The notes under the pieces were generated by a model that was not told where the DNA came from, searched no databases, and worked only from the letters and a program-made list of their open reading frames with translations. A stretch of 64,000 nucleotides of DNA. It comes from JAJDAH01 sp964487605 (GTDB lineage Bacteria > Myxococcota_A > Polyangia > Polyangiales > Polyangiaceae). A program made the position numbers and the translations under genes. Location of the stretch: positions 1-64,000 of the forward strand of contig CAZARU010000029.1 of assembly GCA_964487605.1 (NCBI GenBank). Reading direction: 5' to 3'. This document shows, piece by piece, positions 36,499-44,228 of the stretch (within the stretch, counting starts at the first letter, position 1; each line of letters opens with the position of its first letter).

Positions 36499-36726
36499 AT
36501 GAGCGACCCCGCGCCCGAGGTCGAGAACATTCGCAAGTCCCTCCACGACGGAAGTCTGCTGCCGCAGGTCGCGATGCAGCGGCTCGTCGCGCTGATGCGT
36601 ACGACCCCCGACCTGCCCGGAGCCAAGGAGCTGTATCAGGAGGCGTCTCGAAAGGCCTACGGAGTGGGGCACTCCTCGCTGGCGCACTCCCACCCTCCAC
36701 CGCCGGCCACCGGCGACGACGACTGA
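36499..36726 (+). CDS. Small conserved-looking hypothetical protein
   Basis: A protein of 75 residues from ATG 36499, with a -10-like TAGAAT (36486-36491) seven bases before the start. It has a helical N-terminal half (E-N-I-R-K-S-L-H-D-G-S-L-L-P-Q-V-A-M-Q-R-L) and an acidic, Pro/His-rich tail (H-P-P-P-P-A-T-G-D-D-D). No family recognised. The gap upstream (36255-36498) holds no other gene. Confidence 0.6.
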   Translation: MSDPAPEVENIRKSLHDGSLLPQVAMQRLVALMRTTPDLPGAKELYQEASRKAYGVGHSSLAHSHPPPPATGDDD

Positions 36727-36753
36727 CCCGCTCGGGGCCGCCGCGACCGACGC

Positions 36754-37785
36754 TCACCAGTCGACGATGGCGGAGCCCCAGGTGAATCCGGAGCCGAACG
36801 CGATCATGGCGACCTTCTTGCCCCGCGTGAGCCGTCCGTCACGTTCGCACTCGGCAATCAAGAGGGGAATGGTCGCCGCCGTCGTGTTCCCGAAGCGCTC
36901 GATGTTGTGGGGACAGCGATCCTCACCGACCCCGATCTGCTCCGCAACGTACTGATTGATCCTCAGGTTGGCCTGGTGGAACAGGAACAGATCGATGTCG
37001 TCGCGGGTGATGCCGTTCGCCATGCACGCCTGCATCAGCGCCTGGATCATGCGCTCGACGGCGTTCCGGAACACGAGCTTGCCGTCCATGTTCGCCCAGA
37101 GGTCTTCGGGTGCGACCTGACCTACGCCGGCGTCGTTCACCGGAATGAACGGTCGCTTGCGGATGTCCCACACCTTCTGCGCGAGCACGTCTGCGAACCG
37201 CCCGTCCGCTCCGAGGTGCCAGCTCCGCACTCCACGGTCCTCGTCCGTCGCGCTGACGACGACGGCGCCGGCCGCATCGCCGAAGAGTGACGACACCGTG
37301 CGGCCACTCGTGCTGAGGTCGAGGGCGGCGGAGTGCGTCTCCGCGCCGACGAGGAGCACGTGGCGCGCAGAACCCGACTGGACCATCGAAGACGCGCACG
37401 CCAGCCCGTAGAGGAACCCCGAGCACTGATTGCGCACGTCGAGCGCGGGAACGAACTTCGCGTTGGGTCCGTCGCACAGGCCGAGCTTCTGCTGCAGGTA
37501 CACACCGGACCCCGGAAACGCGTGATCCGGCGACAGCGTCGCGAAGATGATCATGTCGAGATCCGCGGGTTCGATCCCCGCGTTGCCGATCGCCTGCTTC
37601 GCCGCTTCGGTGGCCAGGTCCGACGTGCCCACGCCCGGCGCCGCGAAGTGCCTCTGCTCGATGCCGGTCCGCTTGAAGATCCACTCGTGCGTCGTGTCGA
37701 TTCCGTAGTCCGCTGCGAGGCGGTCGTTCGTGACGACGTTGGGCGGCACGTACATGCCGGACCCGGAGATGTAGGCGTTGGTCAC
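36754..37785 (-). CDS. Beta-ketoacyl-ACP synthase III-like condensing enzyme
   Basis: A protein of 343 residues from GTG 37785 with strong ribosome-binding site GAGGAGGA. The KAS III triad is present: Cys in R-N-Q-C-S-G-F near 121, His in L-F-H-Q-A-N-L near 267 and Asn in F-G-N-T-T-A near 298. FabH normally starts fatty-acid synthesis from acetyl-CoA and malonyl-ACP. Here it follows IPP isomerase in the mevalonate block rather than fab genes. An acetoacetyl-CoA synthase role feeding HMG-CoA, as in NphT7-type enzymes of Streptomyces mevalonate clusters, is a possible alternative but is not shown by the sequence. It is not an HMG-CoA synthase: the third residue is Asn and the spacing is KAS III-like. 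Confidence 0.85.
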   Translation of the reverse strand: MTNAYISGSGMYVPPNVVTNDRLAADYGIDTTHEWIFKRTGIEQRHFAAPGVGTSDLATEAAKQAIGNAGIEPADLDMIIFATLSPDHAFPGSGVYLQQKLGLCDGPNAKFVPALDVRNQCSGFLYGLACASSMVQSGSARHVLLVGAETHSAALDLSTSGRTVSSLFGDAAGAVVVSATDEDRGVRSWHLGADGRFADVLAQKVWDIRKRPFIPVNDAGVGQVAPEDLWANMDGKLVFRNAVERMIQALMQACMANGITRDDIDLFLFHQANLRINQYVAEQIGVGEDRCPHNIERFGNTTAATIPLLIAECERDGRLTRGKKVAMIAFGSGFTWGSAIVDW

Positions 37786-37874
37786 GATCTTCCTCCTCGG
37801 AGCGAGCTCGATGATTCACCGCGCACGTCGCCGCGGCAAGCACGATCACCGATGGTGGGACGAAGCAGGAACGC

Positions 37875-38924
37875 CTAGGGAAGCTCGCGCATCCACTGCG
37901 CCAGATCACCGACGATCAGCCGCGGGCAGTCGCGCAGCGCGCGCAGGTCGCGGGCGCCGACCAGGAGCATCGTGGTGCGCAGCTCGAGCTCGACGCGCCC
38001 GAGGAACGCCGTCGCGCCTTCACGCCCTCCTTCTTCCAGAGCCTGCAGCGCCGGGCGCGCAATGCCGGCAACGTGCGCTCCGAGCGCGATCGCCTTCGCG
38101 ACGTCCAGCCCGGTCTTGATGCCGCCCGTGGCCACGACGGTGCGAAAGCCGACGCCGGCGACGAGCGCGACGCTCGCGGCGGTGGGAATGCCCCAGTCCC
38201 AGAACGTCTCCCCGACGCCACGGCGGTCCTCGGCGGCGCGATGGGTCTCCACGGCGACCCAGGAGGTACCGCCGGCGCCGGAGACGTCCAGGTGACGAAC
38301 GCCCGCGGCAGCCAGTCGCTTCGCGACACGGCTCGACAGCCCACAGCCCGTCTCCTTCACCACGACCGGGACCGAAAGCTCGTTCACGAGCCGTTCCACG
38401 GCGGCCAGGGCACCGCGAAAATCACGATCGCCGTCGGACTGGATGAGTTCCATGGCGGGGTTCAGGTGGACGCACAAGGCATCCGCCCCCACGTCCGAGA
38501 GGAGGGACTCCACCTCGCTGGTCTTCATCGAAGCAGCCTGCACCACGCCCACGTTGCCGAGCACCAGCGTCGTCGGCGCAGGCTCGCGAACGCGGTAGGT
38601 GCTCGCTCGCGCGGCGTCCCTGTGCATCGCTCGCTGGCTGCCCAGCCCGAAGCCGTAACCGCGCTCCTCCGCGACACGGGCGAGCTCGCGGTTGATGCCC
38701 TCGGCGCGCTCGGTGCCACCCGTCATGGCCGCAATGATGATCGGGGCTCTCAGGCGCTTGCCGAGCACCGTGCACGACGTGTCCAGCTCGTCGAAGGCGA
38801 GCTCGGGCAGCGCGTCGTGGACCAGCCGAACGCACTCGAAGAGCGTGGTGGTGCTCCGAAATCCGACGTCACCGCGCACCGCGAGGTCGAGGTGATCGGC
38901 CTTGCGACGTCCGATGTCCGACAC
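37875..38924 (-). CDS. fni: Type 2 isopentenyl-diphosphate delta-isomerase
   Basis: About 349 residues. FMN- and NADPH-dependent interconversion of IPP and DMAPP. S-D-I-G-R-R-K-A-D-H-L at the start, I-I-A-A-M-T-G-G-T-E, G-L-G-S-Q-R-A-M, V-K-E-T-G-C-G-L-S and D-V-S-G-A-G-G-T-S-W are diagnostic. An in-frame ATG at 38936 would add four residues, but it lies inside a -10-like TATGCT (38938-38933). I prefer GTG 38924, which matches family N-termini and would make a leaderless mRNA. It is divergent from the polyprenyl synthase and 89 bases upstream of the KAS III gene. Confidence 0.93.
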   Translation of the reverse strand: MSDIGRRKADHLDLAVRGDVGFRSTTTLFECVRLVHDALPELAFDELDTSCTVLGKRLRAPIIIAAMTGGTERAEGINRELARVAEERGYGFGLGSQRAMHRDAARASTYRVREPAPTTLVLGNVGVVQAASMKTSEVESLLSDVGADALCVHLNPAMELIQSDGDRDFRGALAAVERLVNELSVPVVVKETGCGLSSRVAKRLAAAGVRHLDVSGAGGTSWVAVETHRAAEDRRGVGETFWDWGIPTAASVALVAGVGFRTVVATGGIKTGLDVAKAIALGAHVAGIARPALQALEEGGREGATAFLGRVELELRTTMLLVGARDLRALRDCPRLIVGDLAQWMRELP

Positions 38925-38961
38925 GAGGCGCAGCATACCGCTCGAAGGCGCCACGCCTCGG

Positions 38962-38990
38962 TTGACACGCGTCCGGTCGACTCCTACGCT
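38962..38990 (+). promoter_or_regulatory. Sigma-70-type promoter of the mevalonate/prenyl operon
   Basis: TTGACA (38962-38967), 17-base spacer, TACGCT (38985-38990). This is the best consensus-type promoter seen in the window. The predicted transcription start falls at or within a base or two of the ATG at 38999, so the transcript would be leaderless. It drives the plus-strand operon from polyprenyl synthase to at least the acyl-CoA synthetase. Confidence 0.7.
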
Positions 38991-38998
38991 CCGCGAAA

Positions 38999-40108
38999 AT
39001 GCCTGCCAAGACGCGCACTTCCGGGTCCAAGGGGCGTCGGACGCGGACAGCACCGCGGCGCGCGAAGCGCCTGGCGCCGCGGCCGTTTTCCGCGCTGCTG
39101 GCCGAGGTCCAGAGTGACGTGGACGCGCGCCTGCGTGGCTTTCTGGACGCGAAGCTGGATGGAGCGCGCCGGCACGGACCCGAAGCCGAGCGCCTCGTCC
39201 GCGCCGTGCGTGACCTCTCGCTTCGCGGGGGCAAGCGACTGCGGCCGGCACTCCTGGCGGTCGGGTATCGCTCGGTCGACGCGACGGGGCCGCTGGAGCC
39301 CGCGCTGGACGCGGGCGTCGCGCTCGAGCTGCTGCAGTCGTACTTCCTGATCCACGACGACTGGATGGACGACGACGACGTCCGGCGTGGCGGCCCGAGC
39401 GTCCATGCGGCTCTGTCGGCCGCGTACCGTTCGGCCGAGCGCGGCGCGCACTCGGCAATCCTGGCGGGGGACCTCGCCGCGGCCTTCTCGCTCGAAGCGC
39501 TCGCTCGCGTGGAGGTGGACGCCGAGCGATCACCGCGCGCGATGGCGTGCTTCTCCGACATGCAGCGCGACGCCGTCTACGGCCAGCAGCTCGACGTCAG
39601 CGGCGGCGCCCGACCCGAGCGGGTGTACGAGCTGAAGACCGCGAGCTACACCGTGCGCGGCCCCCTGCGCCTCGGAGCCGTCCTGGCCGGCGCGAAGCCG
39701 CCCACGCTCCGCGCGCTGGATCGCTACGGGCTCCCCATCGGCATCGCCTTCCAGCTCCGCGACGACGTGCTCGGGTTGTTCTCCGATCCGAAGAAGACGG
39801 GCAAGCCCTTCGCGAACGATCTCCGCACGGGCAAGCGAACGGCGCTCCTGGAAGTCGCCCTCGCCCTCACCAAGGGGCGCGACGCGAAGCGACTCTCCGG
39901 CGTCGTGGGCAACGCGAGGGCCGCGAGGTCCGACCTCGCGGCGGCGGTCGCGATCATCGAGGCGTCCGGGGCGCGTGAGGTCGTGGAGAAGCGAATCGCC
40001 GAGCTGGTGCGGAGCGGGCTGGTGTCCCTGGGCGAGCCGAGCCTGACGCCCGTGGGGCGTGACTGGCTTGCCGGAGCGGCGACGGCGCTCACCGCGCGGG
40101 AGCGGTGA
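38999..40108 (+). CDS. Polyprenyl (geranylgeranyl/farnesyl-type) diphosphate synthase
   Basis: A protein of 369 residues. Trans-prenyl chain elongation from IPP and allylic diphosphates. The first Asp-rich motif is D-D-W-M-D-D-D-D near 120-127, preceded by the conserved G-G-K-R-L-R-P; the second is L-R-D-D-V-L-G-L-F near 254. It has a ~40-residue basic N-terminal extension (K-G-R-R-T-R-T-A-P-R-R-A-K-R). Residues before the first DD (L-L-Q-S-Y-F-L-I-H) suggest a medium chain length; exact product not predictable by eye. First gene of the operon, with a consensus-like promoter directly upstream. Confidence 0.9.
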   Translation: MPAKTRTSGSKGRRTRTAPRRAKRLAPRPFSALLAEVQSDVDARLRGFLDAKLDGARRHGPEAERLVRAVRDLSLRGGKRLRPALLAVGYRSVDATGPLEPALDAGVALELLQSYFLIHDDWMDDDDVRRGGPSVHAALSAAYRSAERGAHSAILAGDLAAAFSLEALARVEVDAERSPRAMACFSDMQRDAVYGQQLDVSGGARPERVYELKTASYTVRGPLRLGAVLAGAKPPTLRALDRYGLPIGIAFQLRDDVLGLFSDPKKTGKPFANDLRTGKRTALLEVALALTKGRDAKRLSGVVGNARAARSDLAAAVAIIEASGAREVVEKRIAELVRSGLVSLGEPSLTPVGRDWLAGAATALTARER

Positions 40109-40118
40109 GGAACGCGCC

Positions 40119-41021
40119 GTGGCCAGCGCTTGCGGGAAGATCATTCTCCTCGGAGAGCACGCGGTGGTCTACGGAACACCCGCCATCGCCGCAGGCATCG
40201 ACAGGGGAGCGGAGGCAACGGCCGCGCCGGCAGCTCGAGCGAGCATTCACCTGGGCGACGAGCACGTCGTGGCGGGGGACGGCACCGACACCGCTCGCGC
40301 GTACGCCGCGCTCCTCGAGGCCCTCGGCGCCGCTCCGTGCGAGACGCGCGTGACGCTGAACCAACCGGCCGGAGTGGGGCTGGGCGCGTCGGCGGCCATC
40401 GCGGTCGCCGTGGCGCGCGCGGTCCTCGTCGCCGACGGGCGCGACCCCACGAACGTCGCGCGCGTGCTCGAGGCGGCGACGGCCTGGGAGCGCGTCTTTC
40501 ACGGCAACCCGTCGGGGATCGACACCGCGGCCGCCGCACACGGCGGCTGCGTCTACTTCACGCGGGCCGGCGGACCCGAGCCCATCACCCTGGGCGACGA
40601 TCTGCGCGTGGCAGTCGCCGTGGCAGGCCCGGCGGCGAGCACCAAGTCGATGGTCGAGGGCGTGGCGCGCCTGCGCGACCGGAAGCCCGAGCTCGTGAAC
40701 AAGGCGCTCGAGGGAATAGCGGCCCTGGTGAAGAACGCCCGGCTCTGCCTGGAAGCCGGGGACGTGCACGGCCTCGGCAAGCTCCTCGACCTGAACCAGA
40801 TGCTGCTCTCGGGTCTGTTCGTGTCGACGGACGACGTCGAGCGGGCCTGTGCCACGGCGCGCGAGGCCGGTGCGCTCGGGGCGAAGCTCACGGGAGCCGG
40901 CGGCGGAGGCGCGGTGATCGCGCTCGTCGAGGACGACGCAGCGCCCGTGCTCGACGCCTGGCGCGCGGGAGGGTTCGAGTGCTTCGCCTGCCGGGTGTCG
41001 AGCCGCGGGAGCTCGCCGTGA
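40119..41021 (+). CDS. mvk: Mevalonate kinase
   Basis: A protein of 300 residues from GTG 40119. A GHMP kinase phosphorylating mevalonate. Motif 1 G-K-I-I-L-L-G-E-H-A-V-V-Y-G-T-P, motif 2 G-V-G-L-G-A-S-A-A-I and motif 3 L-T-G-A-G-G-G-G-A-V are intact; H-G-N-P-S-G-I-D gives the catalytic Asp. It is followed with a four-base overlap (GTGA) by the decarboxylase gene. Order of kinases and decarboxylase indicates the classical mevalonate route via mevalonate-5-diphosphate. Confidence 0.93.
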   Translation: MASACGKIILLGEHAVVYGTPAIAAGIDRGAEATAAPAARASIHLGDEHVVAGDGTDTARAYAALLEALGAAPCETRVTLNQPAGVGLGASAAIAVAVARAVLVADGRDPTNVARVLEAATAWERVFHGNPSGIDTAAAAHGGCVYFTRAGGPEPITLGDDLRVAVAVAGPAASTKSMVEGVARLRDRKPELVNKALEGIAALVKNARLCLEAGDVHGLGKLLDLNQMLLSGLFVSTDDVERACATAREAGALGAKLTGAGGGGAVIALVEDDAAPVLDAWRAGGFECFACRVSSRGSSP

Positions 41022-41989
41022 GCGGTGCACGGGCCGTCGCGTGCTCGAACATCGCCCTGGTGAAGTACTGGGGAAAGGCCGACGTCGAGAGGAACCTCCC
41101 CGCCGTGCCCAGTCTGAGCATGACGCTCGACGGCCTTCGGACGGTCACGACGGTCGCGTTCTCCGCGACGCTGACCGAGGACGTCGTCTCGATTGGAGGG
41201 AGCGTCGCGACGGGCAAACCCAGGGACAGGGCCGTCGCGCTCCTCGAGCGCGTTCGCGCGCTCGCGGGCGTTCCTCACCGGGCCCGGGTGGAGAGCGCCA
41301 ACGACTTCCCCACGGCGGCGGGTCTGGCTTCCAGCGCCTCGGGTTTTGCCGCGCTGGCGCTCGCCGCGGTGGCGGCCGCCGGGCGCGAGGTGGACCTCTC
41401 CGAAGTCAGCGCGCTCGCGCGTTCCGCCAGCGCTTCGGCCGCGCGCTCGGTGTACGGCGGCTATGCGGCGCTCGGCGCGGGCGCCGAGCGCGCCGAACGC
41501 GTGGCGAGCGCCGCGGACTTCCCGCTGGCCATGCTCGTGGCCGTGACCGCCACCGGGCCGAAGAGCCTCGGCTCGACGGAGGCCATGACGCGAACGGCCC
41601 AGACGAGCCCCTACTACCGCGCCTGGGTCGAGGGCGCCCCGGCGCTCTTCGAGCAGGCGCGCAGCGCGCTCCTGAGCCGGGACCTGCGTGGTCTGGGTGA
41701 AGCCATGGAGCAGAGCACGCTTCAGATGCACGCCACCATGCACACGTCCGTCCCGGCGGTCGTGTACTGGGTGCCGGCCACCCTGTCGGCCATGGCGTGC
41801 GTCACCGAGCTCCGCACCGCAGGCGTCCCCGCCTACTTCACGATCGACGGAGGACCCCACGTGAAGGTCCTGACCTCTCCGGAACACGCCGACGAGGTGC
41901 GTGCGAAGCTCACGGGCGCGGCGGGCGTCCTTCGCGTCCTGTCGTGCACGCCGGGTCCGGACGCGTTCGTCGAGGAAACGTGGGAATAG
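41018..41989 (+). CDS. mvaD: Diphosphomevalonate decarboxylase
   Basis: A protein of 323 residues from GTG 41018. ATP-dependent decarboxylation to IPP. N-I-A-L-V-K-Y-W-G-K, the phosphate loop P-T-A-A-G-L-A-S-S-A-S-G-F-A, A-S-A-S-A-A-R-S-V-Y-G-G and the late Y-F-T-I-D-G-G-P-H-V-K-V with the catalytic Asp identify the family. It overlaps mevalonate kinase upstream (GTGA) and phosphomevalonate kinase downstream by ten bases. Confidence 0.95.
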   Translation: MSGARAVACSNIALVKYWGKADVERNLPAVPSLSMTLDGLRTVTTVAFSATLTEDVVSIGGSVATGKPRDRAVALLERVRALAGVPHRARVESANDFPTAAGLASSASGFAALALAAVAAAGREVDLSEVSALARSASASAARSVYGGYAALGAGAERAERVASAADFPLAMLVAVTATGPKSLGSTEAMTRTAQTSPYYRAWVEGAPALFEQARSALLSRDLRGLGEAMEQSTLQMHATMHTSVPAVVYWVPATLSAMACVTELRTAGVPAYFTIDGGPHVKVLTSPEHADEVRAKLTGAAGVLRVLSCTPGPDAFVEETWE

Positions 41990-42918
41990 CGCGCGCTCCA
42001 GGCAAGATCGTCGTGTCCGGCGCGTACTCGGTGCTCGAAGGTGCACCGGCGATCGTCGCCGCCGTCGGGCGCTACGCCGTGGCCGACACGTCACGCCCAC
42101 CGCCGCTCGAAACGCCCGAGGTCGCGGCGGCCCTCGGCGCGGGCAAGGCCCCCTGGTTCGACGCCTCGGAGCTCCGCGCGGAAGGCAAGAAGCTAGGGCT
42201 CGGCTCGAGCGCGGCCATCCTGGTCGCGTCGCTGGCGGCGACGGCGATCGACCGGCGCGCGCCGACCGGCGAGCCCACGACCGACGAGGCCCTTCGCGAC
42301 GACGTCTTCCCGGTGGCGCTCGCGGCCCACGCCGCGGCGCAAGGCGGCGGGAGCGGCATCGACGTCGCCGCCGCCGCCTGGGGCGGGATCATCGCTGCCC
42401 TGCGCGACGCGCGCGGGTTGAACGTCGTGAGCGTCTCGCTTCCTTCGGGCTTCCACATCGAGATCTGGGCTGCCGGGGAGCCCGCATCGACGCCGGAGCT
42501 GGTCCGGAAGGTCCGCGCACTCGCCGACGCGGACCGCGTCGCCTACGACGCACTCCTCTCCAAGCTCGGAAACGGCGCGCGCGGCGCCCTGGACGCCACG
42601 ACCCGGGGAAGCGCCATCCGACTCGTGGAGGCGCTCGCGCTCCAGGCCGCTGGCCTGGAGGAGCTCGGAGAACGCGCCGGCGCGCCCATCGTGCCCGAGC
42701 CTCTGCGGGCCCTCGGTCGCCTGGCGCGCAACGAGGGGGCCGTGATGATGCCGTCCGGGGCCGGCGGGGGAGACGTCGCCATCTACGCGGGCGTGCGGCC
42801 CCCGTCGACCGCGCTCCGAGGGCTTGCTATCGAGCGGGGACTACGACCGCTCGAGGCCCAGGTGGGGGCGCGTGGAGTTCATCGCGCGGGCACGGGTTTC
42901 GAGGAGCAACTCCGATGA
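41980..42918 (+). CDS. Phosphomevalonate kinase (GHMP type)
   Basis: A protein of 312 residues from GTG 41980. A-P-G-K-I-V-V-S-G-A-Y-S-V-L-E-G opens it as in GHMP-type phosphomevalonate kinases; L-G-L-G-S-S-A-A-I-L-V and P-S-G-A-G-G-G-D-V-A are the other two motifs, and G-G-G-S-G-I-D-V-A-A lies between. Position between mvaD and HMG-CoA reductase supports phosphomevalonate kinase, completing mevalonate to IPP. The start lies within the end of mvaD. Confidence 0.85.
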   Translation: MGIARAPGKIVVSGAYSVLEGAPAIVAAVGRYAVADTSRPPPLETPEVAAALGAGKAPWFDASELRAEGKKLGLGSSAAILVASLAATAIDRRAPTGEPTTDEALRDDVFPVALAAHAAAQGGGSGIDVAAAAWGGIIAALRDARGLNVVSVSLPSGFHIEIWAAGEPASTPELVRKVRALADADRVAYDALLSKLGNGARGALDATTRGSAIRLVEALALQAAGLEELGERAGAPIVPEPLRALGRLARNEGAVMMPSGAGGGDVAIYAGVRPPSTALRGLAIERGLRPLEAQVGARGVHRAGTGFEEQLR

Positions 42919-44228
42919 GCGAAGGCTCGCGCGTCCCCGGCTTCTACAAGCTCTCGATCGCCGAACGGCGCGCCCTGATCGCCGATCGAACGGGAGTCGC
43001 CATGGACGAGCTGACCGACGCGGTGGCCACCGGTGGCCTGGACGCCGGACGCGCGGACAAGGTCGTCGAGAACGTGCTGGGCGTCTACGGGCTGCCGTTC
43101 GGCGTGATCCTGAACGTCGTGGTCAACGGGACGGACCGCCTGGTCCCCGCCGTCGTCGAGGAGCCGAGCGTCATCGCGGCTGCGTCGAACGCAGCACGCA
43201 TGGTCCGGGCAGCCGGCGGCTTCACCGCCGAAGTGCCTGACCCGCAGATGATCGGACAGATTCACCTCTTCGAGGTGCCGGACCTGGACGCGGCCAGGGC
43301 GAAGATCGACGCGGCGCGGGCGGAGCTCCTCGAGTCGGCGCGGGGCGCCGTCCCGGGACTGGTCGCGCGCGGCGGAGGGCCCCGAGGGATCGAGGTGCGT
43401 CCGCTCGACGAGCACGACCTGGTCCTTCACGTGCTGGTCGATTGCAAGGACGCCATGGGCGCCAACCTGGTCAACAGCGTCGCCGAGGCCGTCGGCCCGC
43501 GCGCCGCGGAGCTCTCCGGGGGCCGGCTCGGCCTTCGGATCCTGTCGAATCTGTGCGACCGCCGCCTCGTCCGTGTTCGCTGTCGCGCTCACGCCCGCGA
43601 CCTGGTCGGCGGCACCGACTCGATTCGCCCACCCGGAGCGACGTCACCGGAGCAGAGCGGCACGGCTGTCGTGGACGCCATCGTCGGGGCCTCGCGCTTC
43701 GCCGAGCTCGACCCCTATCGTGCCGCCACTCACAACAAGGGGATCATGAACGGCGTGGACGCCGTGGTCCTGGCCACCGGCAACGACTTTCGTGCCGTGG
43801 AGGCCGGAGCCCATGCGTACGCCGCTCGGTCGGGACGCTATTCGCCGCTCGCGACCTGGCGGCGGGACGGCGACGACCTGGTGGGCGAGCTCGAGATGCC
43901 GCTCGCGCTCGGCACCGTCGGCGGCACGCTGCGGGTCCACCCCGTGGCCCGCCTGGCCCTCGCGATGTTGCAGACGGAGTCAGCGGCGGAGCTGTGCCAG
44001 ATCGCGGCCGCCGTCGGGCTGGCGTCGAACCTGGCCGCGCTGCGAGCCCTCGCCACCGAGGGCATCCAGAGGGGGCACATGTCCCTGCATGCACGCTCCG
44101 TGGCCGCTGCAGCCGGAGCGGAGGGCGACGACGTGGAGCGCGTCGCCGCAGCGCTCGCCGAATCGGGGGACGTGACGTTGGAGCACGCGAAGCGCCTGGT
44201 GGCGCGAGGAAGGAACGAAGATCGATGA
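42915..44228 (+). CDS. mvaA: Hydroxymethylglutaryl-CoA reductase, class II type
   Basis: A protein of 437 residues from ATG 42915. Reduces HMG-CoA to mevalonate. Typical class II elements: F-Y-K-L-S-I-A-E-R-R at the N-terminus, catalytic Glu in V-V-E-E-P-S-V-I-A-A near 82, M-G-A-N-L-V-N-S near 182, catalytic Lys in T-H-N-K-G-I-M-N-G near 274, and the late His in G-H-M-S-L-H-A-R near 386. No transmembrane part. Class II enzymes are catabolic in Pseudomonas but biosynthetic in Gram-positive mevalonate clusters; the operon here implies biosynthesis. ATG and stop overlap both neighbours (ATGA). Confidence 0.95.
   Translation: MSEGSRVPGFYKLSIAERRALIADRTGVAMDELTDAVATGGLDAGRADKVVENVLGVYGLPFGVILNVVVNGTDRLVPAVVEEPSVIAAASNAARMVRAAGGFTAEVPDPQMIGQIHLFEVPDLDAARAKIDAARAELLESARGAVPGLVARGGGPRGIEVRPLDEHDLVLHVLVDCKDAMGANLVNSVAEAVGPRAAELSGGRLGLRILSNLCDRRLVRVRCRAHARDLVGGTDSIRPPGATSPEQSGTAVVDAIVGASRFAELDPYRAATHNKGIMNGVDAVVLATGNDFRAVEAGAHAYAARSGRYSPLATWRRDGDDLVGELEMPLALGTVGGTLRVHPVARLALAMLQTESAAELCQIAAAVGLASNLAALRALATEGIQRGHMSLHARSVAAAAGAEGDDVERVAAALAESGDVTLEHAKRLVARGRNEDR

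Noticed and set aside
36754..37785. KAS III-like gene as the missing HMG-CoA synthase
   Set aside because: Cys-His-Asn triad and overall motif order are KAS III; the HMG-CoA synthase Glu and spacing are not seen.
37875..39533. Longer start for the IPP isomerase (552 codons)
   Set aside because: The family N-terminus S-D-I-x-x-R-K-A-D-H lies at 38924; the extension is antisense to the polyprenyl synthase.
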